DNA of 64,000 bases. Origin: JABCYV01 sp963696025. GTDB taxonomy: Bacteria; Acidobacteriota; Terriglobia; Terriglobales; Acidobacteriaceae. The DNA is taken from contig CAVOII010000012.1 in the NCBI GenBank assembly GCA_963696025.1, positions 1-64,000 of the forward strand. The letters run 5' to 3'. Under the pieces are notes generated by a model that saw only the letters and a program-made list of their open reading frames with translations, did not search any database and was not told where the DNA came from. Position 1 is the stretch's first letter, and the number at the start of each line of letters is the position of its first letter. The position numbers were made by a program, and so were the translations under genes. Positions 33,668 to 42,468 of the stretch are shown here, piece by piece.

Positions 33668-34516
33668 ATGACTGCACCTTCGGCACAATTCGCAGTGAGC
33701 ATAGCGGCAAGCGATGACTTGGAGCTTGTTCATGCCAGCAAGAGTGGGGATGTATCTGCATTCGAGCAACTCGTAAGGCGATACGATCGCAAACTCCTCC
33801 GAATCGCTCAACACGTCACGCATAACCGGGAAGATTCCCAAGATGCGGTTCAGGAAGCCTTTTTAAAGGCCTTCCAACATTTGGGCGAATTTCGAGGGGA
33901 TTCGCAATTATCAACCTGGTTAATTCGCATCACTGTGAACCAGTCGCTTATGAAGCTCCGAAAGCAGCGCGCAGTAAGAGAGGTATCCCTGGATGAGGAT
34001 TTTCAGGGAGATGAACACATACTGCCCATGGAGGTCGTCGATTGGGCTCCGAATCCTGAACAACTCTACAGGGCATCCCAACTACGAGACATCCTAATCA
34101 AGACCATAAAAGAGCTGGGGCCACTCTTGCGAGTGGTCTTCGTGCTGCGAGACATCGAAGGCCTCTCGACGGATCAGACAGCAGAAGTGCTGAACCTGAG
34201 TTGCTCCGCGGTGAAGGCACGGCTATGGCGAGCGCGGTTGCAGCTTCGCGAGCACCTGAACAAGTACTTCGGCAAGCCAACGAACTCTGCACGAGGAGAG
34301 TTAGTTCCAGGAAGAGATAGTGCTGAGGACCCTGCGTTGCGAGGACGTTCGTGGAATAGAGAGCGGCCCTGCTCGTTATCAATGTCGCCGAGAAGGGTAA
34401 CTCGCTTGCCTTCGGACAAGGTCAACAAACAAAAGGATGATTGCCATGATTGGCTACCAAAGCACGCTGTTAGGTCGGACGGAAGTTGCCGAAGGCACAA
34501 TGGCATTTCAGTTTGA
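33668..34516 (+). CDS. ECF sigma factor with overlapping C-terminal extension
   Basis: RpoE-like sigma factor. Region 2 (about residues 15-95: ASKSGDVSAFEQLVRRYDRK; EDSQDAVQEAFLKAFQHL) and region 4 (about 145-205: VFVLRDIEGLSTDQTAEVLN; SCSAVKARLWRARLQLREHL) are complete. The sigma part ends by about residue 208, but the frame runs on to residue 282 through Arg/Ser-rich sequence that overlaps the next gene by 71-80 nt. That extension looks like out-of-frame reading after loss of the normal stop. No adjacent anti-sigma gene is visible. It may control the downstream redox/Tat genes. Confidence 0.85.
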   Translation: MTAPSAQFAVSIAASDDLELVHASKSGDVSAFEQLVRRYDRKLLRIAQHVTHNREDSQDAVQEAFLKAFQHLGEFRGDSQLSTWLIRITVNQSLMKLRKQRAVREVSLDEDFQGDEHILPMEVVDWAPNPEQLYRASQLRDILIKTIKELGPLLRVVFVLRDIEGLSTDQTAEVLNLSCSAVKARLWRARLQLREHLNKYFGKPTNSARGELVPGRDSAEDPALRGRSWNRERPCSLSMSPRRVTRLPSDKVNKQKDDCHDWLPKHAVRSDGSCRRHNGISV

Positions 34517-35168
34517 AAAGCCACATGACTTTGTGTTCAAGGCCGGGCAGTATATTGACTTGAGTTTATCGGGTTCCCAGCCTGGTGCATCAAATGGTCT
34601 GACTCACACCTTCTCCATTGCTAGCTCTCCGTCCGACCAAGAGCTTGTAGTTACGACCCGAATGCGAAATACAGCCTTCAAGCAGGCTCTATCCACCCTG
34701 CCGATTGGGAGCGAAGTGACAATTGAGGGGCCAATGGGCTCTTTCAGCCTCCATAACAACACAGCTAGGCCGGCTGTCTTCCTCGCTGGCGGGATCGGGA
34801 TCGCGCCATTCCTCAGCATGCTCTCTTGCGCATCACAGGAGAAGCTTCGCCATCCCATCGTTCTGTTTTACGCAAACCGTTACATTGAGGACGCCGCGTT
34901 CATCGATGAGCTCTGGGAGCTAGAGCGTGCAAATCCAAGGTTCCGTTTTGTTCCGATCCTCACCCGCACGGATAAGAATTACCGAGGTTGGAAGGGGGAG
35001 ACTGGACACATCAGTTCGAAAATGCTTGTCACAAAAGTAGGAATCTTGCGAGGTCCGATCTATTACATAGCTGGGCCGCCAACGATGGTTGCGGCGATGC
35101 GCCGAACGCTCAGCGGAGTGGGTGTCGATGAAGACGATATTCGGACGGAAGAGTTTGCCGGCTACTGA
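34446..35168 (+). CDS. FAD/NAD(P)-binding oxidoreductase (ferredoxin reductase-like)
   Basis: A 240-residue flavoprotein of the ferredoxin-NADP reductase superfamily. FAD domain: FKAGQYIDLSLSG, then HTFSIASSPSD (the RxYS-type flavin motif), then VTIEGPMGSF. NAD(P) domain: FLAGGIGIAPFLSML, IVLFYANRY and the terminal EEFAGY. No iron-sulfur domain is fused, so it needs a separate partner; the upstream cupredoxin or unknown ferredoxins are possibilities. ATG at 34446 is preferred, with AAAAGGA 9 nt upstream; ATG 34437 is an alternative. The gene begins inside the sigma factor frame. Confidence 0.88.
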   Translation: MIGYQSTLLGRTEVAEGTMAFQFEKPHDFVFKAGQYIDLSLSGSQPGASNGLTHTFSIASSPSDQELVVTTRMRNTAFKQALSTLPIGSEVTIEGPMGSFSLHNNTARPAVFLAGGIGIAPFLSMLSCASQEKLRHPIVLFYANRYIEDAAFIDELWELERANPRFRFVPILTRTDKNYRGWKGETGHISSKMLVTKVGILRGPIYYIAGPPTMVAAMRRTLSGVGVDEDDIRTEEFAGY

Positions 35169-35206
35169 GAATCACGAATCTGTGGGTGGAGCGGGTGATT
35201 ACTGTG

Positions 35207-35677
35207 ATGTCTTTCTTTCCAGCGAATGGCTTTCTCGGCACCGGCGCCAGCTTCGGGGCAGATCACAACCTCGTGGCGCAGCTGATCATGGGAGGGGCCT
35301 TGATCGCAGGAACCCTTCTCGCGAAACAAAAGCGCTACAGAGCTCACGGTATTTGCCAGACGACGGTGCTTCTCCTGAATTTGTTGATGATCGGACTGGT
35401 AATGTGGCCGTCGTTCCAGCAGCAAGTGAAGCCAGCGCTGTCTAAGGTTCTTCATAAGTGGTATTACGAGGCGGCGACAATACATGCCATCTTGGGGTTA
35501 ACGGCGGAGCTTCTGGGACTCTATATCGTCATTGTGGCCGGCGCGAACGTTCTTCCACCATGGCTGCGGTTCAAACATTGGAAGTGGTGGATGCGCACGG
35601 AGCTGGTGCTTTGGGCGATTGTTCTGCTGAGTGGCATCGGAGCGTACTGCGCATGGTATGTGGCGCCATTTCGGTAG
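35207..35677 (+). CDS. DUF420-like integral membrane protein
   Basis: About 156 residues with four hydrophobic segments: LVAQLIMGGALIAGTLLAK, TTVLLLNLLMIGLVMWPSF, IHAILGLTAELLGLYIVIVA and ELVLWAIVLLSGIGAYCAWY. His residues in the membrane regions (YRAHGICQ, TIHAIL, KWYYEAATIHA) recall the DUF420/cytochrome-oxidase-associated membrane proteins, possibly heme or copper linked. The frame is open upstream to a GTG at 35186 and the start is not certain. It lies between the flavoprotein and a small membrane protein, consistent with a redox operon. Family call moderate. Confidence 0.7.
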   Translation: MSFFPANGFLGTGASFGADHNLVAQLIMGGALIAGTLLAKQKRYRAHGICQTTVLLLNLLMIGLVMWPSFQQQVKPALSKVLHKWYYEAATIHAILGLTAELLGLYIVIVAGANVLPPWLRFKHWKWWMRTELVLWAIVLLSGIGAYCAWYVAPFR

Positions 35678-35688
35678 AGGAGGTAGGA

Positions 35689-36009
35689 ATGCTGGAACTA
35701 ACTATTTACGGGCTCACGGGGCTGGCTGCAATGCTGGTTGTAGCGTTCTATTTTGCCTGCGCTGACGACTTTGCACCAGATCGAGAGAAGCCCTCCCGCG
35801 GTCCCCGCAAGAACACATACTTGAACGATTCTCAGATCATCGAAACTGCGACGGGGAATTTGGGGTTCCGGAGGACAGCTGGTAACCAAGAGCAAACTGT
35901 CCTGATGTTTTTGCTGCAAACGCTGTCCCTTGCTGAAACAGGCCCCGCCGCCATTTGTAGCATTAGTTGTCAAAGCAATCGCGGGCAAGGTGAGGCTTTC
36001 CATGGCTGA
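35689..36009 (+). CDS. Small single-helix membrane protein, unknown
   Basis: A 106-residue frame starting at an ATG with an excellent GAGGAGG box 5 nt upstream. One N-terminal helix (YGLTGLAAMLVVAFYFACA) is followed by a polar tail. It ends 8 nt inside the start of tatC. The last 40 residues are unremarkable and the true end could have been altered by a frameshift. Position between membrane redox genes and tatC suggests an accessory role, not shown. Confidence 0.6.
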   Translation: MLELTIYGLTGLAAMLVVAFYFACADDFAPDREKPSRGPRKNTYLNDSQIIETATGNLGFRRTAGNQEQTVLMFLLQTLSLAETGPAAICSISCQSNRGQGEAFHG

Positions 36010-36787
36010 CGCAGCTTCTCTTGTGTTGGCACGAGACACGCGGTCGATGCCACTCCTGGCCCACCTCGAAGAATTGAGGAAGCGAATCATCTTTTCTATT
36101 CTTGGGGTAATCGTCGGTTTTCTCTCATGCTGGTCTTATGCTGACCGTATTTTCGGTCTAATGCAGCAGCCTATTATTCAGGCATTGCGTCACCACGGAC
36201 TCGGCGGCGGGTTAGTGTATTTAAATCCAACTGAGCCCTTCAATCTCTATTTGGAGGTTGGGTTTGTCGCTGGGCTATTCGCAGCTTCGCCATTCGTGTT
36301 CTATCAACTTTGGTTGTTCATCGCACCCGGACTGTATCGCGAGGAAGCGCGTTACATCCTACCGTTCTTACTCAGCACGGTTGGCTTGTTCATAGCTGGT
36401 GGGTTGTTTGGTTACAAGATGGTCTACCCGGCGTCCCTGGACTTCTTAGTCGGTTACGGCCTTCGCTTCCAGCCCATGATTACTGTTGGCGAATATACAA
36501 AGTTGTTTCTGACCATCATCGTCGGTCTCGGACTGATCTTCGAGATGCCCATTCTCGTCTTCTTTCTCACCATGATGCGCGTAATTACCGCTCGCTGGAT
36601 GTGGCGGAATCTGCGATATGCCATACTCGCCATTTTTGTTGTCGCGGCAATTGTCACCCCTACCGCCGACATCCTGAACATGTGTCTTTTCGCCGCCCCG
36701 ATGGTCGCGCTCTACGCCATCAGTATCGGAGTGGCTTGGCTGGTGAATTCATCGCGCCGGCGAGGAGAGCCGTCTAATCTGCGTTAG
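36002..36787 (+). CDS. tatC: Twin-arginine translocase subunit TatC
   Basis: A 261-residue TatC. The conserved N-terminus is MPLLAHLEELRKRIIFSILG, and the periplasmic loop motif NPTEPFNLYLEVGF follows. Further marks are SPFVFYQLWLFIAPGLYREE, TVGEYTKLFLTIIVGLGLIF and six hydrophobic segments. TatC recognises the twin-arginine signal of folded cargo. The ATG at 36002 has GTGAGG about 8 nt upstream; a longer frame exists. tatA and tatB lie 1.6 kb downstream, separated by a gene whose product carries a Tat signal. Confidence 0.95.
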   Translation: MADAASLVLARDTRSMPLLAHLEELRKRIIFSILGVIVGFLSCWSYADRIFGLMQQPIIQALRHHGLGGGLVYLNPTEPFNLYLEVGFVAGLFAASPFVFYQLWLFIAPGLYREEARYILPFLLSTVGLFIAGGLFGYKMVYPASLDFLVGYGLRFQPMITVGEYTKLFLTIIVGLGLIFEMPILVFFLTMMRVITARWMWRNLRYAILAIFVVAAIVTPTADILNMCLFAAPMVALYAISIGVAWLVNSSRRRGEPSNLR

Positions 36788-37062
36788 CAAGTTCGTGAAG
36801 TCGTGACAATCATCTGACACTGAGATTACGAGTGTCCCACCATTGAAGCCCGATTGCCAAATCCAACCCCGTGTTGGCCGTCTCAGGCGCGCCTAAGCGC
36901 CCTTGCAATTAAATCAGTAGGGCAACCGTTTCCGGGTGCAAGAACCTCGAAAATGCTTTGGTAAGAGAAAAAATGTTTGAAAGTTCGGGAATATTGCTCA
37001 GGTAGCAAAGTTTTCAGATATAGCGGCAACAAAATCATAAGCAAAGGAATGGAACGCAAGCC
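36788..37062. other. Intergenic region between tatC and ferritin-like gene
   Basis: About 275 nt, AT-richer toward the right end, probably holding the promoter of the next gene. No gene seen. Confidence 0.4.
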
Positions 37063-38307
37063 ATGAATGAGAAGAATTCTCCATCTGCGGCGGTATTCGA
37101 GACATCCTCACCTGACGCAAGCGGCTCTTCGACGGAAGAAAGTGTTCAACATCACTGGGAGGGTGTGGTCAAGAGACGTTCATTTCTCAAGGGCCTGGGG
37201 ATTGCCAGTGCGGCACTGTCCGCCGGCACTCTCTTGGCGTCTGAGGGTTCGCCACAGAACTTATCGGGCACGGGTAAGCTGTCCAAAGGCGATGTTGCAC
37301 TCCTGCAGTTCGCGCTGTGGGCTGAACTTGTCGAAAGTGATCTGTGGACCCAATACGCGGAACTCGGCGGAGTCGGGCCTTCCGGTGGTGGGGCGGCACA
37401 AGCAGGCGAAGAATTCCAGGGATTCATTGGAGGGAATCCAGCCTATACCCTGGCGCTTCAGAATCTGGATGGCGACATGCCGCAATACATCACCGACAAC
37501 ACCGATGATGAACTGAGCCACGCAGCCTTTCTTAGCGCTTTTTTGAAGTCCAAAGGTGAGGTACCACTCGACCTCAAACCATTTCGAACTCTGCCGGGTA
37601 GTCAGGCCACTGGGGCAAGGCAAATCAAACGGATTACGAACCTCATGAACCTCAACGTGGACCTAAGTTGGTATACCCGCTATCGCAGTGGAAAGAACCC
37701 GGATTTAGGGGCAGCATTCAAGGGTCCGTTCGTCATCACGAACCAACCCGCGATTCCGTTAAACGACACGGATACCCCCCCTTCAACCACTCCCACAATT
37801 CCCATCACAGGCCGCGATGCCGAGCGCATACAAGCGATTGCCAACACGGCGGGGTTTCACTTTGCATTTATTGAGCAGGGTGGTGCCAGCCTCTATCCGA
37901 CACTGGCCTTTAAGGCAACCGACCCGACAGTTCTGCGAATACTGGTAAGTATTGGAGGAGTGGAAATTGACCACTTTGGACTGTGGCACGATAAGGGGGG
38001 GAACGCCGTGTCTCAACCTTTGGCCGGTGTGGTCGATCCTGTGACCGGACTAACCTTTCCGGATCTCAACAACCCTGCGACAGAGCTCACCCAGACCAAC
38101 AAGATTCTGCCTGAGCCATGCAATTTCATCAGCAAGAGTCTGCCTCGGTGTTCGGTGATCCGACCGACTTCGACGCAGAATGGAGGCGCAGTGGCTACCG
38201 TGAATGCTTTCACGGAAGACGGGCTCTTCATCGGCCAGCCGACTTCGTTTTTTGAGCTGTCAATGCAGCTGGCCGTCGCAGCCGATTCGGTCCGACGCGC
38301 CTTTTAA
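37063..38307 (+). CDS. Tat-exported ferritin-like (Ferritin_2) protein
   Basis: A 414-residue protein. A long N-terminal region leads to a twin-arginine signal KRRSFLKGLGIASAALSAGT (from about residue 37). The ferritin-like part begins KGDVALLQFALWAELVESDL; helical Glu/His residues (WAELVESD, DDELSHAAF, GGVEIDHFGLWHD) are the likely di-metal ligands. Such proteins occur in desiccation-associated and exported ferritin-like families. Its place between tatC and tatA/tatB makes it a likely dedicated or major cargo. The metal chemistry is inferred. Confidence 0.88.
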   Translation: MNEKNSPSAAVFETSSPDASGSSTEESVQHHWEGVVKRRSFLKGLGIASAALSAGTLLASEGSPQNLSGTGKLSKGDVALLQFALWAELVESDLWTQYAELGGVGPSGGGAAQAGEEFQGFIGGNPAYTLALQNLDGDMPQYITDNTDDELSHAAFLSAFLKSKGEVPLDLKPFRTLPGSQATGARQIKRITNLMNLNVDLSWYTRYRSGKNPDLGAAFKGPFVITNQPAIPLNDTDTPPSTTPTIPITGRDAERIQAIANTAGFHFAFIEQGGASLYPTLAFKATDPTVLRILVSIGGVEIDHFGLWHDKGGNAVSQPLAGVVDPVTGLTFPDLNNPATELTQTNKILPEPCNFISKSLPRCSVIRPTSTQNGGAVATVNAFTEDGLFIGQPTSFFELSMQLAVAADSVRRAF

Positions 38308-38421
38308 TTGTTGCACGCTCTCCTCCTGTCTGGGCAGGCGCTGTGTCTGGTTAACGGTTGCAGCGCCTGTATTTTCACTGACACGGTGATGAACTTTTCT
38401 CACTCGACTTAAGGAGCACGT

Positions 38422-38628
38422 ATGTTTGAAGGACTGTTTCAACCCATGCATCTGCTGTTGATTTTTGGAATCGCGCTGCTCGTGTTCGGGCCCAAGAAAC
38501 TCCCGGAGCTGGGCAAAGGAATCGGAGAGGGCATCCGCGGCTTCAAGTCGGCGATGAAGACTGACGAAGAAAAGCCGGCCAGCACAACAACAACCGTTAC
38601 CAACGACCAAGGCATAACTAAGGGGTGA
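38422..38628 (+). CDS. tatA: Twin-arginine translocase subunit TatA
   Basis: A 68-residue TatA: a short N-terminal helix (LLLIFGIALLVFGPKKLPEL) with the FGPKKLPELGK hinge, an amphipathic helix (GKGIGEGIRGFKSAMK) and a Thr-rich tail. It polymerises with TatC to pass folded proteins. GGAGCAC lies before the ATG. The next gene starts 4 nt after its stop. Confidence 0.95.
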   Translation: MFEGLFQPMHLLLIFGIALLVFGPKKLPELGKGIGEGIRGFKSAMKTDEEKPASTTTTVTNDQGITKG

Positions 38629-38631
38629 ATC

Positions 38632-38847
38632 GTGGGTTTTGGCACGGAGATCCTGTTCATACTTATGCTCGGATTACTGGTGTTGGGTCCAAAGCATCTG
38701 CACACATTGTTGGGACACGTGGCACGGGCCAAAGCTCAGTTAGAAGAGGCAAGCCGTGGTTTCAAGTCTCAACTCGCAGCAGAATTCGATGCTGCACATA
38801 AGGAGGGTACGTCTAATACCTCACATGAATTGGCTGGGGACCGGTGA
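38632..38847 (+). CDS. tatB: TatA/TatB-like translocase subunit
   Basis: A 71-residue protein starting at GTG, 4 nt after tatA. The N-terminus GFGTEILFILMLGLLVLGPK and the amphipathic helix ARAKAQLEEASRGFKSQL are of the TatA/B type; the E in the first helix and the longer amphipathic segment favour TatB. Its TGA overlaps the GTG of the polyketide synthase gene (GTGA, 38844-38847). TatB is assigned by order and length; a second TatA is possible. Confidence 0.85.
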   Translation: MGFGTEILFILMLGLLVLGPKHLHTLLGHVARAKAQLEEASRGFKSQLAAEFDAAHKEGTSNTSHELAGDR

Positions 38848-39879
38848 ACCATCCTCGGATTCTCGGTATTGGAACAGCGAACCCGCCGGTCAGGCTCACC
38901 CAGGAGCAAAGCTTTCATGCTGCGGGTTACCAGAGCGAGGGCATTCGGAAGATATTCCTGAATAGCGATATTGAGTATCGCCATTTTTATCTGGAAGGTG
39001 AGCTGAATCGCGAGGAAAGCTCTGACCAACTGAATCAACGCTATCTGCGTGGCGCCATGAAAACAGGATGCCGCGCGATTCTGAACTGTGTAAAGGCCGC
39101 CGGAACTACCGTGCAGGATGTGGACTTCCTTGCAGTCTGCACCTGCACTGGGTACGTGTGTCCGGATGTAAGTAGTCGTCTCATCGCACATATGGGGTTC
39201 AGTTACAGAGTACAAAGGGCGTCGATCGTCGGCCACGGATGTGCGGGTGCCTTTCCTACCTTGCAGCGGGCAGTCGATTTCGTTCGCGCAAATCCACGCC
39301 GCCAAGCATTTGATGCTAGCCGTTGAGATCTGCTCCGCTTGCTATTACGTCGATAACACCCTTGAAACGGTCGTCGCTAACGCGATTTGCGCTGATGGCG
39401 CCGCTGCCTTCCTGCTGGGCGACGGGCAGCATGTCAATCTCAAATATCCACGAATTATCGACTTTGAGACGTTCATCGATACCGAGCAGATCGAGGAGGT
39501 TGGACTTCAACATCGCGACGGGAAGCTCCGAATTGTGTTGGGGGCCTCGATTCAACAGCTGGCTGGTCCAATGATCGAAACAGCGCTCCAGCAGTTGCTG
39601 CAGCGGCATGGACTTGCCAGGTCTCGTGTTCGCTCTTGGATTGTTCATCCCGGTGGACGCAAGGTGATCGACAACGTTCAAAAACATTTCAGTATGACGG
39701 ATGCCCAGTTGCGTTTCTCCAGAACTGTAATGCGGAATTACGGAAATGTGTCCTCCCCCACAGTCATGTTTGTGCTGGACGAAGTCGTGCATAGCGGTGA
39801 TCCGCGGCCGGGAGACTGGGGAGTAATGATCGCATTAGGACCAGGAATGGCGGCGGAGGTCGCACTACTGAGATGGTAG
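38844..39879 (+). pseudogene. Type III polyketide synthase (chalcone synthase-like), frameshifted
   Basis: Two overlapping frames give one type III PKS of about 345 residues. The first carries ILGIGTANPP, CTCTGYVCPDVSSRLIAHMG and the nucleophile Cys in VGHGCAGAFPTLQRA; the second carries the His in SWIVHPGGRKVIDN and the Asn in MRNYGNVSSPTVMF. So the Cys-His-Asn triad is complete across the break. The break is at TTT, 39309-39311: dropping one T restores RRQALMLAVEICSACYY. It may be a sequencing error, programmed slippage or a true mutation. It starts within tatB and ends within the methyltransferase start (7-nt overlap). The enzyme would condense malonyl-CoA onto an acyl starter. Confidence 0.88.
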
Positions 39880-41048
39880 CTCGCCGACGGGCTTTCTGGC
39901 TGTTCCTCCAGTCTCTCCATCGGGCAAGGAGGATGGGCTTGTGGGCGGAGATGAAGCCGCTTCTGAAAGATCGGCTGTTCCCGCTGAGAATTGCACGAAC
40001 GAAAGAAGAGAACCCGTCGCCTCTTGTTCTGTTTCAGATGGCAACCGGTTATTGGGTTTCTCAGGCAATCTACGTCGCCGCAAAGCTAGGCATCGCCGAC
40101 TTACTGAAAGACGGCCCCCAGTCGTGTGTCGCATTAGCCACAGCGACTGGATCAGACGCCCCGTCGCTCTTCCGCTTAATGCGCGCCTTGGCAAGTGTGG
40201 GTGTCTTTTCGCACGTCCGTAGAGATTGTTTCGCTCTTTCCCGCCTCGCCGAGAGCCTTCAGACTAACGCCCCTGCATCTCTTAGGGCGATGGTCATCAC
40301 GGTCGGTGAGATTCACTATCAGGCGTGCGGGAACCTTCTTCATAGCATTCAAACCGGATCTCCAGCCTTCAACAACGCGTTCGGAACCAACTTATTCGAC
40401 TACCTGGGACAAAACGTCGACGCCGCGGATGCGTTTAATCAGGGTATGACGAATGCGTCGTCAATGTTGGCCTACGCAGTTTTGATGGCCTACGACTTCG
40501 CGGGAATCTCTTCCATCGTCGACATCGGAGGAGGCCAAGGTAAGCTCCTGGAGAAGATTCTGCAGTTCAATCCAGATATAAGTGGCACGGTATTCGACAC
40601 GACTTCGACAATCGAAAGGGCAAAGGAACAGCCTGGCAATAATGCCCGGGGCAGGCGATGCTCATACGTTGCCGGGGATTTCTTCAGCTCGGTTCCACAA
40701 GGAGCAGACGCTTACCTTCTGTCTAATGTTATCCATGATTGGGACGATAATCGTGCCATTACAATCCTTGGAAATTGCCGTAGAGCAATGACTAAGAACA
40801 GCAAAATATTGCTGGTTGAGATGATTGTGCCAGACGCGGCTTCGGCTTCCTTCAGTAAGCTTATCGACTTAAACATGTTAGTGATGAATGGAGGGCGGGA
40901 ACGCACCAAAGCGGAGTTTGGCGCTCTGCTCGAGGCCGCCGATTACAAGGTCACCAGAATCGTTCCAACCATGTCTCTGCAGAGCGTTATTGAAGCTGTG
41001 CCAAAGTATGTCGACCTGTCTAATCACCAATCTCATGTGACGTCCTGA
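39873..41048 (+). CDS. SAM-dependent O-methyltransferase (COMT-like)
   Basis: A 391-residue methyltransferase. The N-terminal dimerisation/winged-helix domain (about 45-150) reads YWVSQAIYVAAKLGIADLL and LFRLMRALASVGVFS. The SAM-binding domain begins SSIVDIGGGQGKLLEKIL. The catalytic His lies in LLSNVIHDWDD and the C-terminal GGRERTKAEF is standard for the family. It overlaps the polyketide synthase by 7 nt and most likely O-methylates its phenolic or pyrone product. Internal ATGs at 39933 and 39951 would also be good starts, since the family domain begins after residue 45. Confidence 0.92.
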   Translation: MVARRRAFWLFLQSLHRARRMGLWAEMKPLLKDRLFPLRIARTKEENPSPLVLFQMATGYWVSQAIYVAAKLGIADLLKDGPQSCVALATATGSDAPSLFRLMRALASVGVFSHVRRDCFALSRLAESLQTNAPASLRAMVITVGEIHYQACGNLLHSIQTGSPAFNNAFGTNLFDYLGQNVDAADAFNQGMTNASSMLAYAVLMAYDFAGISSIVDIGGGQGKLLEKILQFNPDISGTVFDTTSTIERAKEQPGNNARGRRCSYVAGDFFSSVPQGADAYLLSNVIHDWDDNRAITILGNCRRAMTKNSKILLVEMIVPDAASASFSKLIDLNMLVMNGGRERTKAEFGALLEAADYKVTRIVPTMSLQSVIEAVPKYVDLSNHQSHVTS

Positions 41049-41068
41049 CGAAGTTTTGTAATTCACAA

Positions 41069-41153
41069 CCTGGTCGGGAATATATCGCTTCGTGTCAAGT
41101 TCTAGAGGGTATCGTGCCCGACCGCAGTGATTCAGGTCTACCTGGTCGGGCAC
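41069..41153 (+). promoter_or_regulatory. Possible attenuator hairpins before haloperoxidase gene
   Basis: Three segments can pair in two exclusive ways: CCTGGTCGGG (41069-41078), GTGCCCGACC (41114-41123) and a second CCTGGTCGGG (41141-41150), the latter extended to GGTCGGGCAC at 41144-41153. The 10-bp hairpin 41114-41123/41144-41153 lies 25 nt before the ATG; a 7-bp alternative uses the first segment. No T-tract follows. Confidence 0.4.
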
Positions 41154-41178
41154 TAAATCCGAACAAAGGAATAAGAAT

Positions 41179-42468
41179 ATGTCTAAGACCCTAGTTACCC
41201 TTGCTCTCATGTGCGCCAGTCTTCAGGCCCAAGTCACGAAAGCTTCGATTGCGGCAAATGCTCAGCCTTCCGTAGTAAGCTCCGCCCCATCCGTCAATCC
41301 AGTCATCGAGTGGAATAGGACTCTCCTGGTGATCGTACGGACTGCCGGCGCCCAGCCTTCCACCATTCATTCGACTCGCAACTTCGCAATTCTGCATGCG
41401 TCTATCTTTGACGCGGTCAACAACATTGACGGAACCTACAGTCCGTACATGGTTCGTCTCTCGAACGTCTCGCGGCTGGCTTCACAACCAGCTGCGGCAG
41501 ATCAAGCGGGGCATGACGTCCTGGTTTCACTGTATCCAGCGTTTCAGACAACGCTCGACGCTGAACTTCAGCAGGATCTTGCACAGATTCCGGAGGGACA
41601 GGAAAAGACGGACGGCGTCACCGTCGGGCAAACCGTAGCCGCCCAGATTCTAGCGTTCCGCAGCACCGACGGAGCGAACGTCACTCTGCCTCCGTTTGTC
41701 CCGGGAAACCAGCCGGGAGACTACCAATTCACCCCTCCCAATTTCGCACCAGCGGACTTCATACAATGGCCTCAGGTCACGCCATTTGCCCTGGTACGCG
41801 CTGATGAATTTCGTCCCGGACCGCCGCCGCAGTTGACCAGCGACGAGTACTCAAGGGCCTTCGATGAAGTCAAGAGCCTGGGTCTCATCACCAGCAAAAC
41901 TCGTAGCCAGGAGCAGACCCTGATAGGAAATTTCTGGAACGGCAACATTCAGGACTTCTGGAACGAAATAGCGCAGACTGCGGCGTTGGGACATCACCTA
42001 GGTCTGGCCCGTAGCGCACGGCTGTTTGCTCTACTGAACATCAGCCTCGCAGATACTACGATCGCCTTCTTCGAGGCTAAGTATACTTACCAGTTCTGGC
42101 GGCCAGTGACCGCCATTCAGTTGGCCGGCGCTGACGGCAATCCCAACACGCAGCCCGACCCGAACTGGGTTCCGCTAACGACAAAAACCGCTCCGGACCC
42201 TTCGTACCCCGGTGCTCACAGTGCCATCAGTTTTGCCGGAGCCGAAGTCCTGAAGTCGGAGCTTGGTGATCGGTTCACTTTTGATGTGACCTCCGAGTCG
42301 CTGCAGGGTGTGAAGCGTCACTTCACCAGCTTTTCGGCGGCGGCACGTGAGGCGGGACTGAGCCGAATCTATGCCGGCCAGCACTTCCGGAGCGACCACA
42401 ACGCTGGCAAAGGGCTCGGCGCGAAAGTAGCAGAGTCGATCGGGGACACCATTCTGCTTCCCAGGTAA
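41179..42468 (+). CDS. Vanadium-dependent haloperoxidase (PAP2 family)
   Basis: A 429-residue exported protein with a short Sec signal (LVTLALMCASLQAQ). The C-terminal PAP2/haloperoxidase core has all vanadate ligands: Lys and Arg in EAKYTYQFWRPVTAI, PSYPGAHSA with its His/Ser, then SRIYAGQHFRSDHN with Arg, His and the vanadium-binding His. These enzymes use peroxide to oxidise chloride, bromide or iodide to hypohalous species. It follows the polyketide synthase and methyltransferase in the same direction, 130 nt downstream. A role in halogenating their product is a reasonable but unproven reading. Confidence 0.92.
   Translation: MSKTLVTLALMCASLQAQVTKASIAANAQPSVVSSAPSVNPVIEWNRTLLVIVRTAGAQPSTIHSTRNFAILHASIFDAVNNIDGTYSPYMVRLSNVSRLASQPAAADQAGHDVLVSLYPAFQTTLDAELQQDLAQIPEGQEKTDGVTVGQTVAAQILAFRSTDGANVTLPPFVPGNQPGDYQFTPPNFAPADFIQWPQVTPFALVRADEFRPGPPPQLTSDEYSRAFDEVKSLGLITSKTRSQEQTLIGNFWNGNIQDFWNEIAQTAALGHHLGLARSARLFALLNISLADTTIAFFEAKYTYQFWRPVTAIQLAGADGNPNTQPDPNWVPLTTKTAPDPSYPGAHSAISFAGAEVLKSELGDRFTFDVTSESLQGVKRHFTSFSAAAREAGLSRIYAGQHFRSDHNAGKGLGAKVAESIGDTILLPR

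Noticed and set aside
35458..35688. N-terminal extension of the small membrane protein before tatC
   Set aside because: It overlaps the DUF420-like gene in another frame; the ATG at 35689 has a perfect ribosome-binding site.
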